This document shows, piece by piece, positions 34,132 to 43,025 of a DNA stretch of 64,000 nucleotides. Positions within the stretch are counted from its first letter, which is position 1; the number at the start of each line of letters is the position of its first letter. The translations under genes and the position numbers were made by a program. The DNA comes from Zhongshania sp. R06B22 (GTDB taxonomy: Bacteria > Pseudomonadota > Gammaproteobacteria > Pseudomonadales > Spongiibacteraceae): positions 1,550,001-1,614,000 of the forward strand of contig NZ_JBFRYB010000001.1 of assembly GCF_040892595.1 (NCBI RefSeq). The letters run 5' to 3'. Below the pieces are notes generated by a model, which did not search any database, was not told the DNA's origin, and worked only from the letters and a program-made list of their open reading frames with translations.

Positions 34132-36501
34132 TTATGGGCAGACACTCTCCGTGCCGATAATGGTGAAGGTGTTTGATATTGCCTGGTATGGTTGGGCCTC
34201 TAAAGCGATAAGGCCTAGAGACTTGCCTTCTACCCGCAATCGATAGGTGCCCGTTGGCGTATTCGCTGGAATCGTCCAGTTCACTGCTGCTGTGCCGCCG
34301 CTAGTAAGCAGTGGTCGCTCTAGGGCTACGGGTGCTTGTAGTATCGGTTTCCATTCATACAGTAATTCTGGCGTACGATCTTCCTCAACTACTAACCAGT
34401 CACCGCTAGGCAATTGCTTTTCGACGTAGACATAACTCTCCTGAATTCGTAGATCATTACCGGGATGTCCGACCACGAATTCAGCGTCCAGCACCTCACC
34501 TGCAGTGATTGAGCTGGGTGGTTGAGTGACGACGGTGCCCGCTGGGCCGCCGGGATTTGGTAATTCTCGGGGGCCGGCCTGTAGAGTTAAATCTATGCGA
34601 TCACCCGGTGCGGGTGCTTCGCTTACTGGCGTTTGACTGCGCATAGCGCGTGCGAGCTGCAAGGATTCCTGAGCAACGGCGGCCTGTGTCCACGGACCAT
34701 AGAGTGTGGAGGCACCTTCATATTGCTGTGACGAATATTCTTCGCGTGTGGTGAGGTAGTGAACATAATCGTTAACTAACCCGGCAATGACCACAGTATC
34801 AACGCCAATGGGTGCTAGCTCTTCTAGTAATAGCCCACGGATGCGGCGTGCCGACATGGTGGTGACTTCCCAGGGCAGGCCCAGTAAGGCCAGGTTACCC
34901 ACGCGGAATAACTGAATCGGTAATTCCGTGCCACCACGCGGCAGCAAGACGGGTTTTTCGGCTTGGCAGGAAAAATCCCCTAAGAACAATAGCGCGTCTC
35001 TAGCGTTGCACATAACAGCTGCTGATAGGATATGACCGGGGATTAAATCCTCGGGCCAGCTACCGGGAAAGCCTTCTAATCGCGCTCCGGCAAGCGTCTC
35101 AATATCGTTTAGAGCGGCTTCGAGTATGGCGGGATCGTCACTGCACTTCAGCCCTTCCTGGGTGGGTCCTGGGCCGTCTTCTGCACCGGCGCCAAAAGAG
35201 GTGCCAAGAATACCGTCACAGGTTTTCTTTACCGCCTCATCCAGCTCAGCGGGGTGTTTCAAACTTGCCAACACCACCGGGTCATCGACCGTAATATTGG
35301 TGATGGGGATTCGCAAAAATTGATAATCCACCGGCCCATTGACTACCTTGCCGGTGCCGTAAAGTTCGATTGCTCTTGCCAATTGTTTGATCCCCGAAAT
35401 GGCATTGGCGTCGAAGTCGTTTTCACCGCCGCCACGTTTGGGGCTGGGGTAGGGAAATTCTTCGATGGCTATATTGGGTGAGGCATCGCCTTCATCTGCC
35501 TGGGCAAAAGCGCCCACGAAGGTGCCTGTGGCTGGATCTGCGCGGTAGTCGGTTCCCATTAGGCGTTCGAAGCCGAGTGAGGCGTAGCCTTTTACATCGC
35601 CACTCACGTATTTTTGAGCTGGACCGATGACGGTGGGGTGTACGCCAAACCAGTTAATCAAACCCGCAGCGCTGCCGTCTTCACGATTCAGTTCAAGCTG
35701 TACCATGCGCTTGTTGACCTGAGTTTCTTCATTTCGGGCGTTTAAAAACAGGTTTCGTTCCGCTTGGGTATTTTGTGCGTAGGCGGGTTTGGAGCGGTTT
35801 ATATTGGCATTTAACAATTCACCTGAAGACAAGTTGATGCCTGCTGGTTCGGGATTCGCCAGCAGATTCGCCTGCGCCTTGCTAATGGCTTGAACGATGC
35901 CGTTCGTGATAACGGCTAGACCATTGCCTATGCCGATCAGCCCTGTGCCGGGGTCTGAGTGGGTATGGGTAACAGACAACATAATGTTGTTCGCATTATA
36001 GAGTGTGTTCAGCTCTTCATCGGCGGCAATTTCGGCTAGAACAGCGTCGCGGAGACTCGCGCTCATTAGCCCAGTATCAATGGAAACAAACATCACCCGC
36101 TTATTGTTGCAGGGTGAGGCAATGGCAAATGCACGGGCATAAACGCGAGAGTGAAGAGCGCTGAATACTTGCTGTGGATTTACCCAGGCGAGGCTGGCGG
36201 TGTCGGCGATGGGTGCAGTGATGTCGTGTAGACCGGTGCCGACCAAATACTCGGCGTTACTGGAGCACAGCGCCGCACTGCCCCGTGCGGCGCTGACGTC
36301 CACTTCTAATTTTCCCGGAGCGTCCAGACCGTCGCCGACCAATCGACGCGGGTCATCTACCACGCATTGCGCGCCTTCCTCGTTGACGAGTTGTGATCGG
36401 GTCTGGGGGGCTGCCGCATTGCCATTATTGCTACTGCTGTCGTTACAGGCGACTAGCGCCAAGCCGCAGAGCATAACTAATGCGGGTTTGATCAGTATCA
36501 T
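34132..36501 (-). CDS. Neutral/alkaline ceramidase-like lipoprotein
   Basis: 789-residue member of the neutral ceramidase family, which hydrolyses the amide of ceramides. Lipobox LVAC gives lipidated C19. Active-site residues follow the Pseudomonas enzyme: zinc ligands in SVTHTHSDPG (H179, H181) and GVHPTVIG (H288), and the nucleophile serine in EGDASPN (S341). The LHSRVYARAF and ANINRSKPAY blocks are also family hallmarks. The C-terminal Ig-like domain contains the WTIPANTPTGTYRLRVEG segment. A surface-anchored ceramidase suggests digestion of eukaryotic or bacterial sphingolipids. It converges on the Na/Pi symporter gene. Confidence 0.88.
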   Translation of the reverse strand: MILIKPALVMLCGLALVACNDSSSNNGNAAAPQTRSQLVNEEGAQCVVDDPRRLVGDGLDAPGKLEVDVSAARGSAALCSSNAEYLVGTGLHDITAPIADTASLAWVNPQQVFSALHSRVYARAFAIASPCNNKRVMFVSIDTGLMSASLRDAVLAEIAADEELNTLYNANNIMLSVTHTHSDPGTGLIGIGNGLAVITNGIVQAISKAQANLLANPEPAGINLSSGELLNANINRSKPAYAQNTQAERNLFLNARNEETQVNKRMVQLELNREDGSAAGLINWFGVHPTVIGPAQKYVSGDVKGYASLGFERLMGTDYRADPATGTFVGAFAQADEGDASPNIAIEEFPYPSPKRGGGENDFDANAISGIKQLARAIELYGTGKVVNGPVDYQFLRIPITNITVDDPVVLASLKHPAELDEAVKKTCDGILGTSFGAGAEDGPGPTQEGLKCSDDPAILEAALNDIETLAGARLEGFPGSWPEDLIPGHILSAAVMCNARDALLFLGDFSCQAEKPVLLPRGGTELPIQLFRVGNLALLGLPWEVTTMSARRIRGLLLEELAPIGVDTVVIAGLVNDYVHYLTTREEYSSQQYEGASTLYGPWTQAAVAQESLQLARAMRSQTPVSEAPAPGDRIDLTLQAGPRELPNPGGPAGTVVTQPPSSITAGEVLDAEFVVGHPGNDLRIQESYVYVEKQLPSGDWLVVEEDRTPELLYEWKPILQAPVALERPLLTSGGTAAVNWTIPANTPTGTYRLRVEGKSLGLIALEAQPYQAISNTFTIIGTESVCP

Positions 36502-36869
36502 ATGCTACACCTGATATTTTATTGAAGTTGTTATATAGCTGGGGTGTGTTATCCCAACTATAAAAATCCGTGCGGCTCGATTATAGCCTGTTGCAGGGTG
36601 ACTCCAAATTCAGCCGGATAGCTTTAGCTACAAATATACCTGCGCAATAAACGTATCAGAGCAATAAACATACCAAGGCTAGGGGCGAGACCGCGCCGCT
36701 AAGACGCTATAAAGATGCAAATAAGAAAAATAAGCATTATTTGGCTGCTTAACGTGGAGGAGACGGAGGCATCACCTCCATGAACAAGGCTTAATTACAC
36801 TTGCAAACCAACTGGTCGGTCGTGTAGGATCCTGCAGATACAAAATAAGAGTATTGGAGTAGTGCCCCC
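36502..36869. other. Divergent intergenic region
   Basis: 368 bases between the ceramidase and MMPL operon. The right part contains an imperfect palindrome at 36807-36820 that may be a TetR operator. No coding frame, tRNA or strong promoter hexamers could be identified by eye. Confidence 0.5.
36807..36820. promoter_or_regulatory. Possible TetR operator before MMPL operon
   Basis: ACCAACTGGTCGGT is symmetric at 10 of 14 positions (arms ACC.AC and GT.GGT), like the ACC-GGT type half-sites of TetR repressors. It lies about 50 bases before the first gene of an operon whose last gene is a TetR regulator. Weak evidence; position is the main support. Confidence 0.3.
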
Positions 36870-39476
36870 GTGCAATATCTGTTGAATCGTATCCAAGACT
36901 GGCTGGAAACAGTTCCCGAGCAATCAGTGCGCTGGCGCTGGTTAATCTTACTTGTGCTGATTAGCAGTCTAGGTCTGTCGATTTGGGGTGTGATGACCCG
37001 AATGACCTTGGATATGTCTCCAGAAGTTTGGTTTGCAGAAGACGCTCAGCCCGTTTTGGTAAGAAACGCCTTTCGTCATCAATTCGGTAGCGACGAGGAC
37101 ATTTTTATTGCCTATAAGCCCAAGTCCGGCGATGTGTTTTCTGCCGACGCTTTGCAAACACTGGTTCAGTTGCACCGGGATATCGAGAATAAATCAGCAG
37201 CTATCACCCTAGCAGACGGCAGCAGCAACCCCTTTAATCGCATTATCCGCATCGACAGCCTTTACAATGCGCACTATCAAATCGCCGACGGCGACACACT
37301 TATTTCACGACCACTGATTGGTCACGACTTTCCTAGGACTGAAGCTGAGCGCGAAGCCCGACGCGATATAGCATTGGGTCAAAAAAGCTTTGAGCGAATG
37401 TTTTTCTCGCCGGACTTCACTACCGCCGGAATTCGTTTGAAAACCAATCTAGGCGCCATGCTTAAGTCTGATGGTCTCTCAGAAGAAGTGGCGTCTGATG
37501 ATTTGCTGAGTAGCGGTGACTTCATGCTGGACATTGGTGCAATGGACGCACCATCTGTAGACGCCGCGCCAGAGGCTGCGAAATTTTTAGAAGAACAAGT
37601 TCTTAATTACGCCCAGGTCGTTAGGGCAATCAGGGAATCCCTTGAGGACCCCAAGTACGCCGATTTCGAATTTCACATAGCAGGCAGTCCTTCTCTGATG
37701 GAGTTTTCTATGAACTCTATGGAGCAGGCAAGCGGCCTGATCGGTCTGATGATACTGCTGATTATCGTGCTGAGTTGGTTTAGCTTCCGCTCCTTTAGCG
37801 CAGTGGTGTGGCCTCTCAGTATTGTATGTATCTCTGTAGTCTGGGCGGTGGGTCTTGGCTGCTGGCTGGGCCTGTCCTACACCGCTGTCCTAGCTCTCAC
37901 TGTCATGCTGGCTATTGCTGTTGGCGTCGCAAGCTGTATCCACGTACTCAATGCCTACCTCCTATTCAGACAGGAGCACCATAGTCATGAGCGCGCCATG
38001 GCGCTGTGCTACCGGCAAACGGGTACGCCGATTCTACTGACCTCACTTACTACCATGATCGGGATGCTGTCGCTGACGCTGGCGGATATGCCAATTATGG
38101 AGGTGTTCGGCATGGTCTCAGCCTTTGCCGTGCTGTTCTCTGTGCTGCTGGTATTATTTTTACTACCACTGATGCTGCATATTTGGCGCCCCACGCACAG
38201 GATTGCTGTTGCCCGAGCCAGACAATCGACAATCCAGCGGATTTTTAATATTGAAGCTTTTTTGGGCAAGGTTGCAGAATTTACTGAGCGTTTCTCCAAG
38301 CCTATCGTGATTATTTATGTCGCCGCCTTTATCTTATTGATATACGGCGGCACCAAGGTGGCTATCGACTCCAACTACGCCGAGCAAGCTCGCGAGGGCA
38401 CAGACTTACGCAATGCAATGAATGTGGTCGACGAAAAGCTGATGGGGGGAATGGCGCTAGAGATATATCTTAATTTCAATCATCGCGACGCCCTTAAAGA
38501 CCCCGTGGTACTCAAGGCTATGGATGAATGGGTTAATGACCTTAAGCGCGATTACCCCGACAAAATTGTGAAGACATTTTCTCTGGCCGATGTGGTTAAA
38601 GACTCTAATAAGGTTATGAACCAAGGCGATCCCAAATTTGAAGTGATCCCCGACGATCCGCGAATGGCCGCGCAGCTTCTTTATTTGTTTGACAGCGCCA
38701 ATTCAGCAGACCGCCGTGCAGTAGTTAGTGATGACTACAGCCATGGGCACATCAGCTTTATGTTGAGAAACGCGGGCTCCTATGAATACACCGACATGTT
38801 CGAGCGTATTAACGACGATATTGCCAATCACTTTCCGCAGTTGCATGAGCGCTATCCCGATATGGAAATGAAAGTGACGGGTTCCTTCCATCTCATCATG
38901 GCGCTTTTTGATCTTGTTATTACCACCCAGCTGAAGAGCTTTGGTTTTGCTTTAATTGCCATCAGCGTCGTCATGATGATCAGTCTAGGCAGTATTCAGT
39001 CCGGCTTAATCTCTACGCTTCCCAACCTAATGCCCGCTGCATTTACCTTCGGTATTCTGGGCTGGCTGGGGGTTTCTTTAAATGCCGACACCCTAGTTAT
39101 TGCGCCAATCATTCTCGGTATTGCTGTTGATGACACCATCCACTTTATCAGTCACTACCGAGAGTCCTGGATCAAACACGGCGATGTCCGCAAAGCCATG
39201 CATGAGACCCTGCGCGAAGTCGGTCAGGCGGTTATCTTCACCACGCTGATCTTGGGTTTCGGCTTCGGTGTTCTCATCTTCTCCAGCAATATGGGACTGG
39301 CTAAACCCGGCGCCCTTGGCTCGGCGGCAATCTTTGTTGCCCTGCTGTCTGATTTGCTGTTCCTGCCGGCGCTGATCTACTGGTTCAAGCCTGAACTGGG
39401 ACGCGACAAAGCTCTGCAGATTCGACGCTCAGCACAAACCCACCTCGGCACGCTAGAGTCAGGAGGCTCACAATGA
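36870..39476 (+). CDS. MMPL/RND-superfamily lipid transporter
   Basis: 868-residue inner-membrane protein with RND topology: a first helix near residues 24-43, a large periplasmic loop, five clustered helices (about 290-450), helix 7 (IVIIYVAAFILLIYGG), a second large loop, and a final helix cluster with the conserved GIAVDDTIHFISHYRES block. This half-size single-protein RND form belongs to the MMPL/HpnN-like group that moves lipids rather than drugs. Start is GTG with GGAG 10 bases upstream. It overlaps the LolA-like gene by four bases (ATGA), so a transporter plus periplasmic lipid carrier is suggested. Confidence 0.88.
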   Translation: MQYLLNRIQDWLETVPEQSVRWRWLILLVLISSLGLSIWGVMTRMTLDMSPEVWFAEDAQPVLVRNAFRHQFGSDEDIFIAYKPKSGDVFSADALQTLVQLHRDIENKSAAITLADGSSNPFNRIIRIDSLYNAHYQIADGDTLISRPLIGHDFPRTEAEREARRDIALGQKSFERMFFSPDFTTAGIRLKTNLGAMLKSDGLSEEVASDDLLSSGDFMLDIGAMDAPSVDAAPEAAKFLEEQVLNYAQVVRAIRESLEDPKYADFEFHIAGSPSLMEFSMNSMEQASGLIGLMILLIIVLSWFSFRSFSAVVWPLSIVCISVVWAVGLGCWLGLSYTAVLALTVMLAIAVGVASCIHVLNAYLLFRQEHHSHERAMALCYRQTGTPILLTSLTTMIGMLSLTLADMPIMEVFGMVSAFAVLFSVLLVLFLLPLMLHIWRPTHRIAVARARQSTIQRIFNIEAFLGKVAEFTERFSKPIVIIYVAAFILLIYGGTKVAIDSNYAEQAREGTDLRNAMNVVDEKLMGGMALEIYLNFNHRDALKDPVVLKAMDEWVNDLKRDYPDKIVKTFSLADVVKDSNKVMNQGDPKFEVIPDDPRMAAQLLYLFDSANSADRRAVVSDDYSHGHISFMLRNAGSYEYTDMFERINDDIANHFPQLHERYPDMEMKVTGSFHLIMALFDLVITTQLKSFGFALIAISVVMMISLGSIQSGLISTLPNLMPAAFTFGILGWLGVSLNADTLVIAPIILGIAVDDTIHFISHYRESWIKHGDVRKAMHETLREVGQAVIFTTLILGFGFGVLIFSSNMGLAKPGALGSAAIFVALLSDLLFLPALIYWFKPELGRDKALQIRRSAQTHLGTLESGGSQ

Positions 39477-40387
39477 TAAGAACCCTAGAAGCGTTATTCG
39501 TGAAACGTATTGGCGCTCACATTATATGTGGCGTTCTATGCACGGCTGGTTTTATTCACCAGGCCAGCGCCGCCGATGATGCTCAAAGTATCATGGATAA
39601 AGTGGATCAGCGGCAGCGCATGGTTGCCAATGGCTCGCTGACTAAATCGGTGCTCTCCAGCTGTAAATTCACCATGAAGAATAAACAACTGGCTTGCGCC
39701 GAAACACCTCGTACTAAGGTTTTGGAATCAGCCTCTAAGCAATACGGTGAACACCTCAAAGACAGCCGGGGTATTTCCATTCTGATTGACCCCGCCAGTG
39801 AGCGCGGCATTGGGATGCTCACCTACAGCTACGACGATGACAATCGGGACACTGAATCTTGGCTTTACCTCTCAGCCCTAGGCAAGGTGAAGCGGATGGC
39901 CAGTGGCAGTGGCGAAGACCAAGAGCCGGTGTCAGTCTTTGGTTCCGAGTTCACCACCGAAGACATGGAGAACGGAAAAACCGACGAATACAGCTACGAA
40001 ATCCTCCAAGAGGGGCCCTTTGGTGACCGCCCAGTGTGGGTGATTGAATCCACGCCAAAACCGGTGCGCGCTGGTAAAACCGAGTACAGCAAGCTGCGAT
40101 TCTGGATCGACAAGGAACGCTTTGTCGCTCTAAAGGCGCAGACCTTTGATAAGCAGGGCAAGGTCTTCAAACAGATACTATCTAAGGATATTGAGGAAAT
40201 TAACGGCCTGTGGATTGCCCGGGACGTCACCTTAATTAATCTGCAGACTCGGCGCCTGTCGAATATGAAAACCGAAGCAATTGCCATGGGCGTTGAGATT
40301 GATGATGAATTTCTTACCCAGCGTACACTTACAGATTTCGCCTTCCGAGAAAAAAGTCTTCAGGCGCTGCGTAAGCATTTCCAATGA
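39473..40387 (+). CDS. LolA-like outer membrane lipoprotein-sorting protein
   Basis: 304-residue periplasmic protein; a signal peptide ends at ASA-AD (about residue 34). The fold pattern of LolA/LppX-like half-barrels is visible in repeated beta strands (GMLTYSYDDDNRDTESWLYLSALGKVKRMASG; DRPVWVIESTPKPV; YSKLRFWIDKERFVALKAQTFDKQGKVFK). Proteins of this type next to MMPL transporters are thought to bind a lipid between membranes. It is translationally coupled on both sides (ATGA overlaps). Confidence 0.85.
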   Translation: MIRTLEALFVKRIGAHIICGVLCTAGFIHQASAADDAQSIMDKVDQRQRMVANGSLTKSVLSSCKFTMKNKQLACAETPRTKVLESASKQYGEHLKDSRGISILIDPASERGIGMLTYSYDDDNRDTESWLYLSALGKVKRMASGSGEDQEPVSVFGSEFTTEDMENGKTDEYSYEILQEGPFGDRPVWVIESTPKPVRAGKTEYSKLRFWIDKERFVALKAQTFDKQGKVFKQILSKDIEEINGLWIARDVTLINLQTRRLSNMKTEAIAMGVEIDDEFLTQRTLTDFAFREKSLQALRKHFQ

Positions 40388-41658
40388 GTAAGCACGTGAC
40401 ACAGCAAGTTAAAACGCTGGCGGGGATGGGACTGGCAATATTGCTGCTACCTCACTCAGTTAGCGCGCAGACAGGGGACTTACTGGGTGGCGACGATTTT
40501 CTATTTAACTCCAGTGAGATCGATAGCGTTGAATCCCACTGGAGCGACGGCCTAAAAACCACCCTTGAGCACAGTCACACTGAGACAACAGAGGCAACGC
40601 GGGAGCAGCGCAGCCATCTGCGTCTAGAATTTGAGACCGGCTTTGCCGGCGGCTGGTTTATTCGCTTGGACACCCGCTACCGCTATTTTTGGTCAGAAGA
40701 TCGCCTCGCTGAAAATCGTGGTAATTATGGTAAGAACGAATGGCAGAATGCCTGGCTGCAATACAGCCACAATAGTTGCGCCGCTAAAGTGGGGCGCCAA
40801 ACCCTGATTTGGGGCACGGTGGAAGGCACCTTCGTTACTGACATTATCACCCCCTTCGACTATACCGAGCAGTTGCTAACCGATTTTGGCAATGTTCGCG
40901 AACCTCAGGATATGCTGGTTGGCGACTGCTTCTTCGGTGCAGATCAAGTACAGGTGTTCTTCACCCCAGAAGCAAAAACCGATGTTCTGCAGCACGAGCC
41001 GCTTGCCCTAAGCCTCGCCCCCGGAGCACCGCCTATCTCACTCGATGTTGATGCCGGCCAAGAGTGGGGGCTGCGATATAAATGGTCGCGAGAAGGCTAT
41101 GATATAAGCGCCATGTATGCGCGATTATTCAGCAACACACCGACGCTAGTCATGGCGCAGGGCGCGCAGCTACCCACCGCTGAGCTTAGCGAATTCGATA
41201 TGTACGGCCTTGGCGTGTCCATCGCACGTGGCCGTTTATTAATTAAGGGTGAGGCCGCCTTTAAAACCGAGCAACTCGTCTCGCTAAGTAATGAAACTAC
41301 TGATCAAATTGACGTCGCCCTAGGCTTTGAATACACCACCCAAGACAACCACGCCGTTAGTGCCGGTCTGTGGTCGCGATATCAAGATAATGATGTGGTC
41401 GAACATCAACAGATTGGCGGTGCTACACTTAGCTGGCGAAAGCCCTATCTCAATGATAATTTAATAATGAGTCTATTGGGTAACTGGGCCTCGGAGCCGC
41501 GCTTTTTAAGTCTCACAATATTTGCGGAATACCAGTGGGATGATTACTGGAGCAGCTCACTCGCCTTGGGCACTGCCAGTCTCAGTAAGGCAGCACAGAC
41601 CATCCCGTTTTTAACGACGGACGACTATGTCACGGCCGGAATAAAATATGAGTTCTGA
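40384..41658 (+). CDS. Outer-membrane beta-barrel, DUF1302-like
   Basis: 424-residue protein with a signal peptide (cleavage near SAQT, about residue 30) and beta-barrel character ending in phenylalanine (AGIKYEF). The block KVGRQTLIWGTVEGTFVTDIITPFDYTEQL (about 139-168) matches the DUF1302-type signature found in outer-membrane partners of MMPL/LolA-like operons. It overlaps its neighbours on both sides (4 and 11 bases), giving an inner membrane-periplasm-outer membrane set. Confidence 0.8.
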   Translation: MSKHVTQQVKTLAGMGLAILLLPHSVSAQTGDLLGGDDFLFNSSEIDSVESHWSDGLKTTLEHSHTETTEATREQRSHLRLEFETGFAGGWFIRLDTRYRYFWSEDRLAENRGNYGKNEWQNAWLQYSHNSCAAKVGRQTLIWGTVEGTFVTDIITPFDYTEQLLTDFGNVREPQDMLVGDCFFGADQVQVFFTPEAKTDVLQHEPLALSLAPGAPPISLDVDAGQEWGLRYKWSREGYDISAMYARLFSNTPTLVMAQGAQLPTAELSEFDMYGLGVSIARGRLLIKGEAAFKTEQLVSLSNETTDQIDVALGFEYTTQDNHAVSAGLWSRYQDNDVVEHQQIGGATLSWRKPYLNDNLIMSLLGNWASEPRFLSLTIFAEYQWDDYWSSSLALGTASLSKAAQTIPFLTTDDYVTAGIKYEF

Positions 41659-42229
41659 AGAACGGCGTCAACAGATCATCGACGGTGCCACAGAAGTACT
41701 GATCGAAAAGGGCATTGTTGCTAGTCGCATGAACGACTTTATCGAGGCCTCCGGCCTCAGCAAGGGCGGGGTATATCACCACTTCTCCAGCAAAGAAGAA
41801 CTGATGATAGGGGTGCTAACGCACTTGCTGGTGATAAATGCGGAGTCCATGCAGGCTATCCCTGACACCGGCAGCGCCCGCGAACAACTTATCTTGCTGT
41901 TGCAAGAATACGAGAAAGTCATCGCGTCTCTCGCGCAATACAATCGCTTGCTTCTGGATTTCTTTGTTCTGGCGCCCCACACGCCCGAGGTGAGCGAACT
42001 TTTTAAACAGGGATACCTGTCCTTTCTTGCTAAACTTTCAGGCTTGATACAGCAGGGAATAGACGAGGGTGAGTTCAAAGCCTCCACCAACCCTGAAGCG
42101 ATTGCCCGCGGCCTACAAGCCTTGTACGACGGTATGGGGATGACCATGATGGTAGTGCCGAATCTGGTGAGTTTTCCCAGTGATGCCAGCGAGACAGCCA
42201 TGACAATTATTGCTGGTATGTGCCGTTAA
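41648..42229 (+). CDS. TetR-family transcriptional regulator
   Basis: 193-residue regulator with an N-terminal helix-turn-helix (QQIIDGATEVLIEKGIVASRMNDFIEASGLSKGGVYHHFSSKEELMIGVL). The start overlaps the end of the beta-barrel gene by 11 bases, so it is the last gene of the MMPL operon and probably an autoregulated repressor of it. The ligand domain is typical in size; ligand unknown. Confidence 0.9.
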   Translation: MSSEERRQQIIDGATEVLIEKGIVASRMNDFIEASGLSKGGVYHHFSSKEELMIGVLTHLLVINAESMQAIPDTGSAREQLILLLQEYEKVIASLAQYNRLLLDFFVLAPHTPEVSELFKQGYLSFLAKLSGLIQQGIDEGEFKASTNPEAIARGLQALYDGMGMTMMVVPNLVSFPSDASETAMTIIAGMCR

Positions 42230-42375
42230 TCTAAAAACCTTTCTGACACCTTGATTTTTTATGCTGCGAATTTCGAAAAATGTTCACGCATGGCGGCAGC
42301 AGATAGCAAATTGACTTGCGCCTTTAATTTCTTTTATTTACAAAAGAGTAAATACTAACTCGAGGATTAAAATAA

Positions 42376-42777
42376 ATGACGTTAAATATATCTTCAAAGC
42401 AGCTCGTTCAAGAAGCATCTGCAAAAATCAAAACCTTATCGCTTGAAGAAGCTAAGCTTCTATTAGGTAAGCCTGATGTTCAATTTGTAGATATCCGCGA
42501 TGTTCGGGAACTCCAGCAAGAAGGCACGATTCCCGGCGCCTTCCATGCACCTAGGGGTATGCTCGAATTTTGGGTTGACCCTGACAGTCCGTATTTCAAA
42601 CCGGTGTTCGGTGAAGCTAAGCAGTTTGTGTTTTTCTGTCGATCCGCTTCACGCTCTGCACTTGCAAGCGCAGCATTGCAGGATATGGGGCTGAAAAATG
42701 TCGCTCATATTGCCGGCGGCTACAGCGCATGGAAGGAGTCTGGTGGGGATATTGCTACGCCAGAAAAGTCGCTTTAA
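42376..42777 (+). CDS. Single-domain rhodanese-like protein
   Basis: 133 residues forming one rhodanese domain: VQFVDIRDVRELQQEGTIPGAFHAPRG and the active loop CRSASRS with catalytic C88, then IAGGYSAWKESGG. It would transfer sulfane sulfur to cyanide or thiol acceptors. No signal peptide, so cytoplasmic. Its 3' neighbour is the remnant of a metal-efflux pump, so it may have belonged to a metal- or sulfur-stress cluster. Confidence 0.9.
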   Translation: MTLNISSKQLVQEASAKIKTLSLEEAKLLLGKPDVQFVDIRDVRELQQEGTIPGAFHAPRGMLEFWVDPDSPYFKPVFGEAKQFVFFCRSASRSALASAALQDMGLKNVAHIAGGYSAWKESGGDIATPEKSL

Positions 42778-42819
42778 AGCTCGTCAAAGATCATCACTAA
42801 ACAGTGAAATAGCGTTTGT

Positions 42820-43024
42820 CAGCTCAAACCTAAAGAGTTTGCCTTGGGTCAATACGGCGTTGAGCTTAATACCCTGCAAGATCAAGTTGCCATAGCAATT
42901 GGCGGCCAGGGCGCGGGATTCTTCTAGGGGCGTGATTGGCGGTATTCTGTCGTCGACACTGCTTACCTTATTTGTGCTGCCGTCCTTGTACCGAATGCTG
43001 CACCGCACCGATAAAGGAGCATAA
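42820..43024 (+). pseudogene. Remnant of CzcA/CusA-type metal efflux RND pump
   Basis: Two decayed pieces in different frames. From 42820 the frame reads a periplasmic-domain fragment (ALGQYGVELNTLQDQVAIAI, then GGQGAG) like the RYGxNxxDVQDVxxxAxGG segment of CzcA, ending at a stop at 42925. From 42926 another frame reads GVIGGILSSTLLTLFVLP followed by SLYRMLHR, the typical C-terminal last helix of CzcA/CusA, ending at TAA 43022. Hundreds of residues between these parts are missing, so an internal deletion plus frameshift made it a relic. HupE starts two bases after it, as in intact czc-type operons. Confidence 0.75.
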
Positions 43025-43025
43025 T

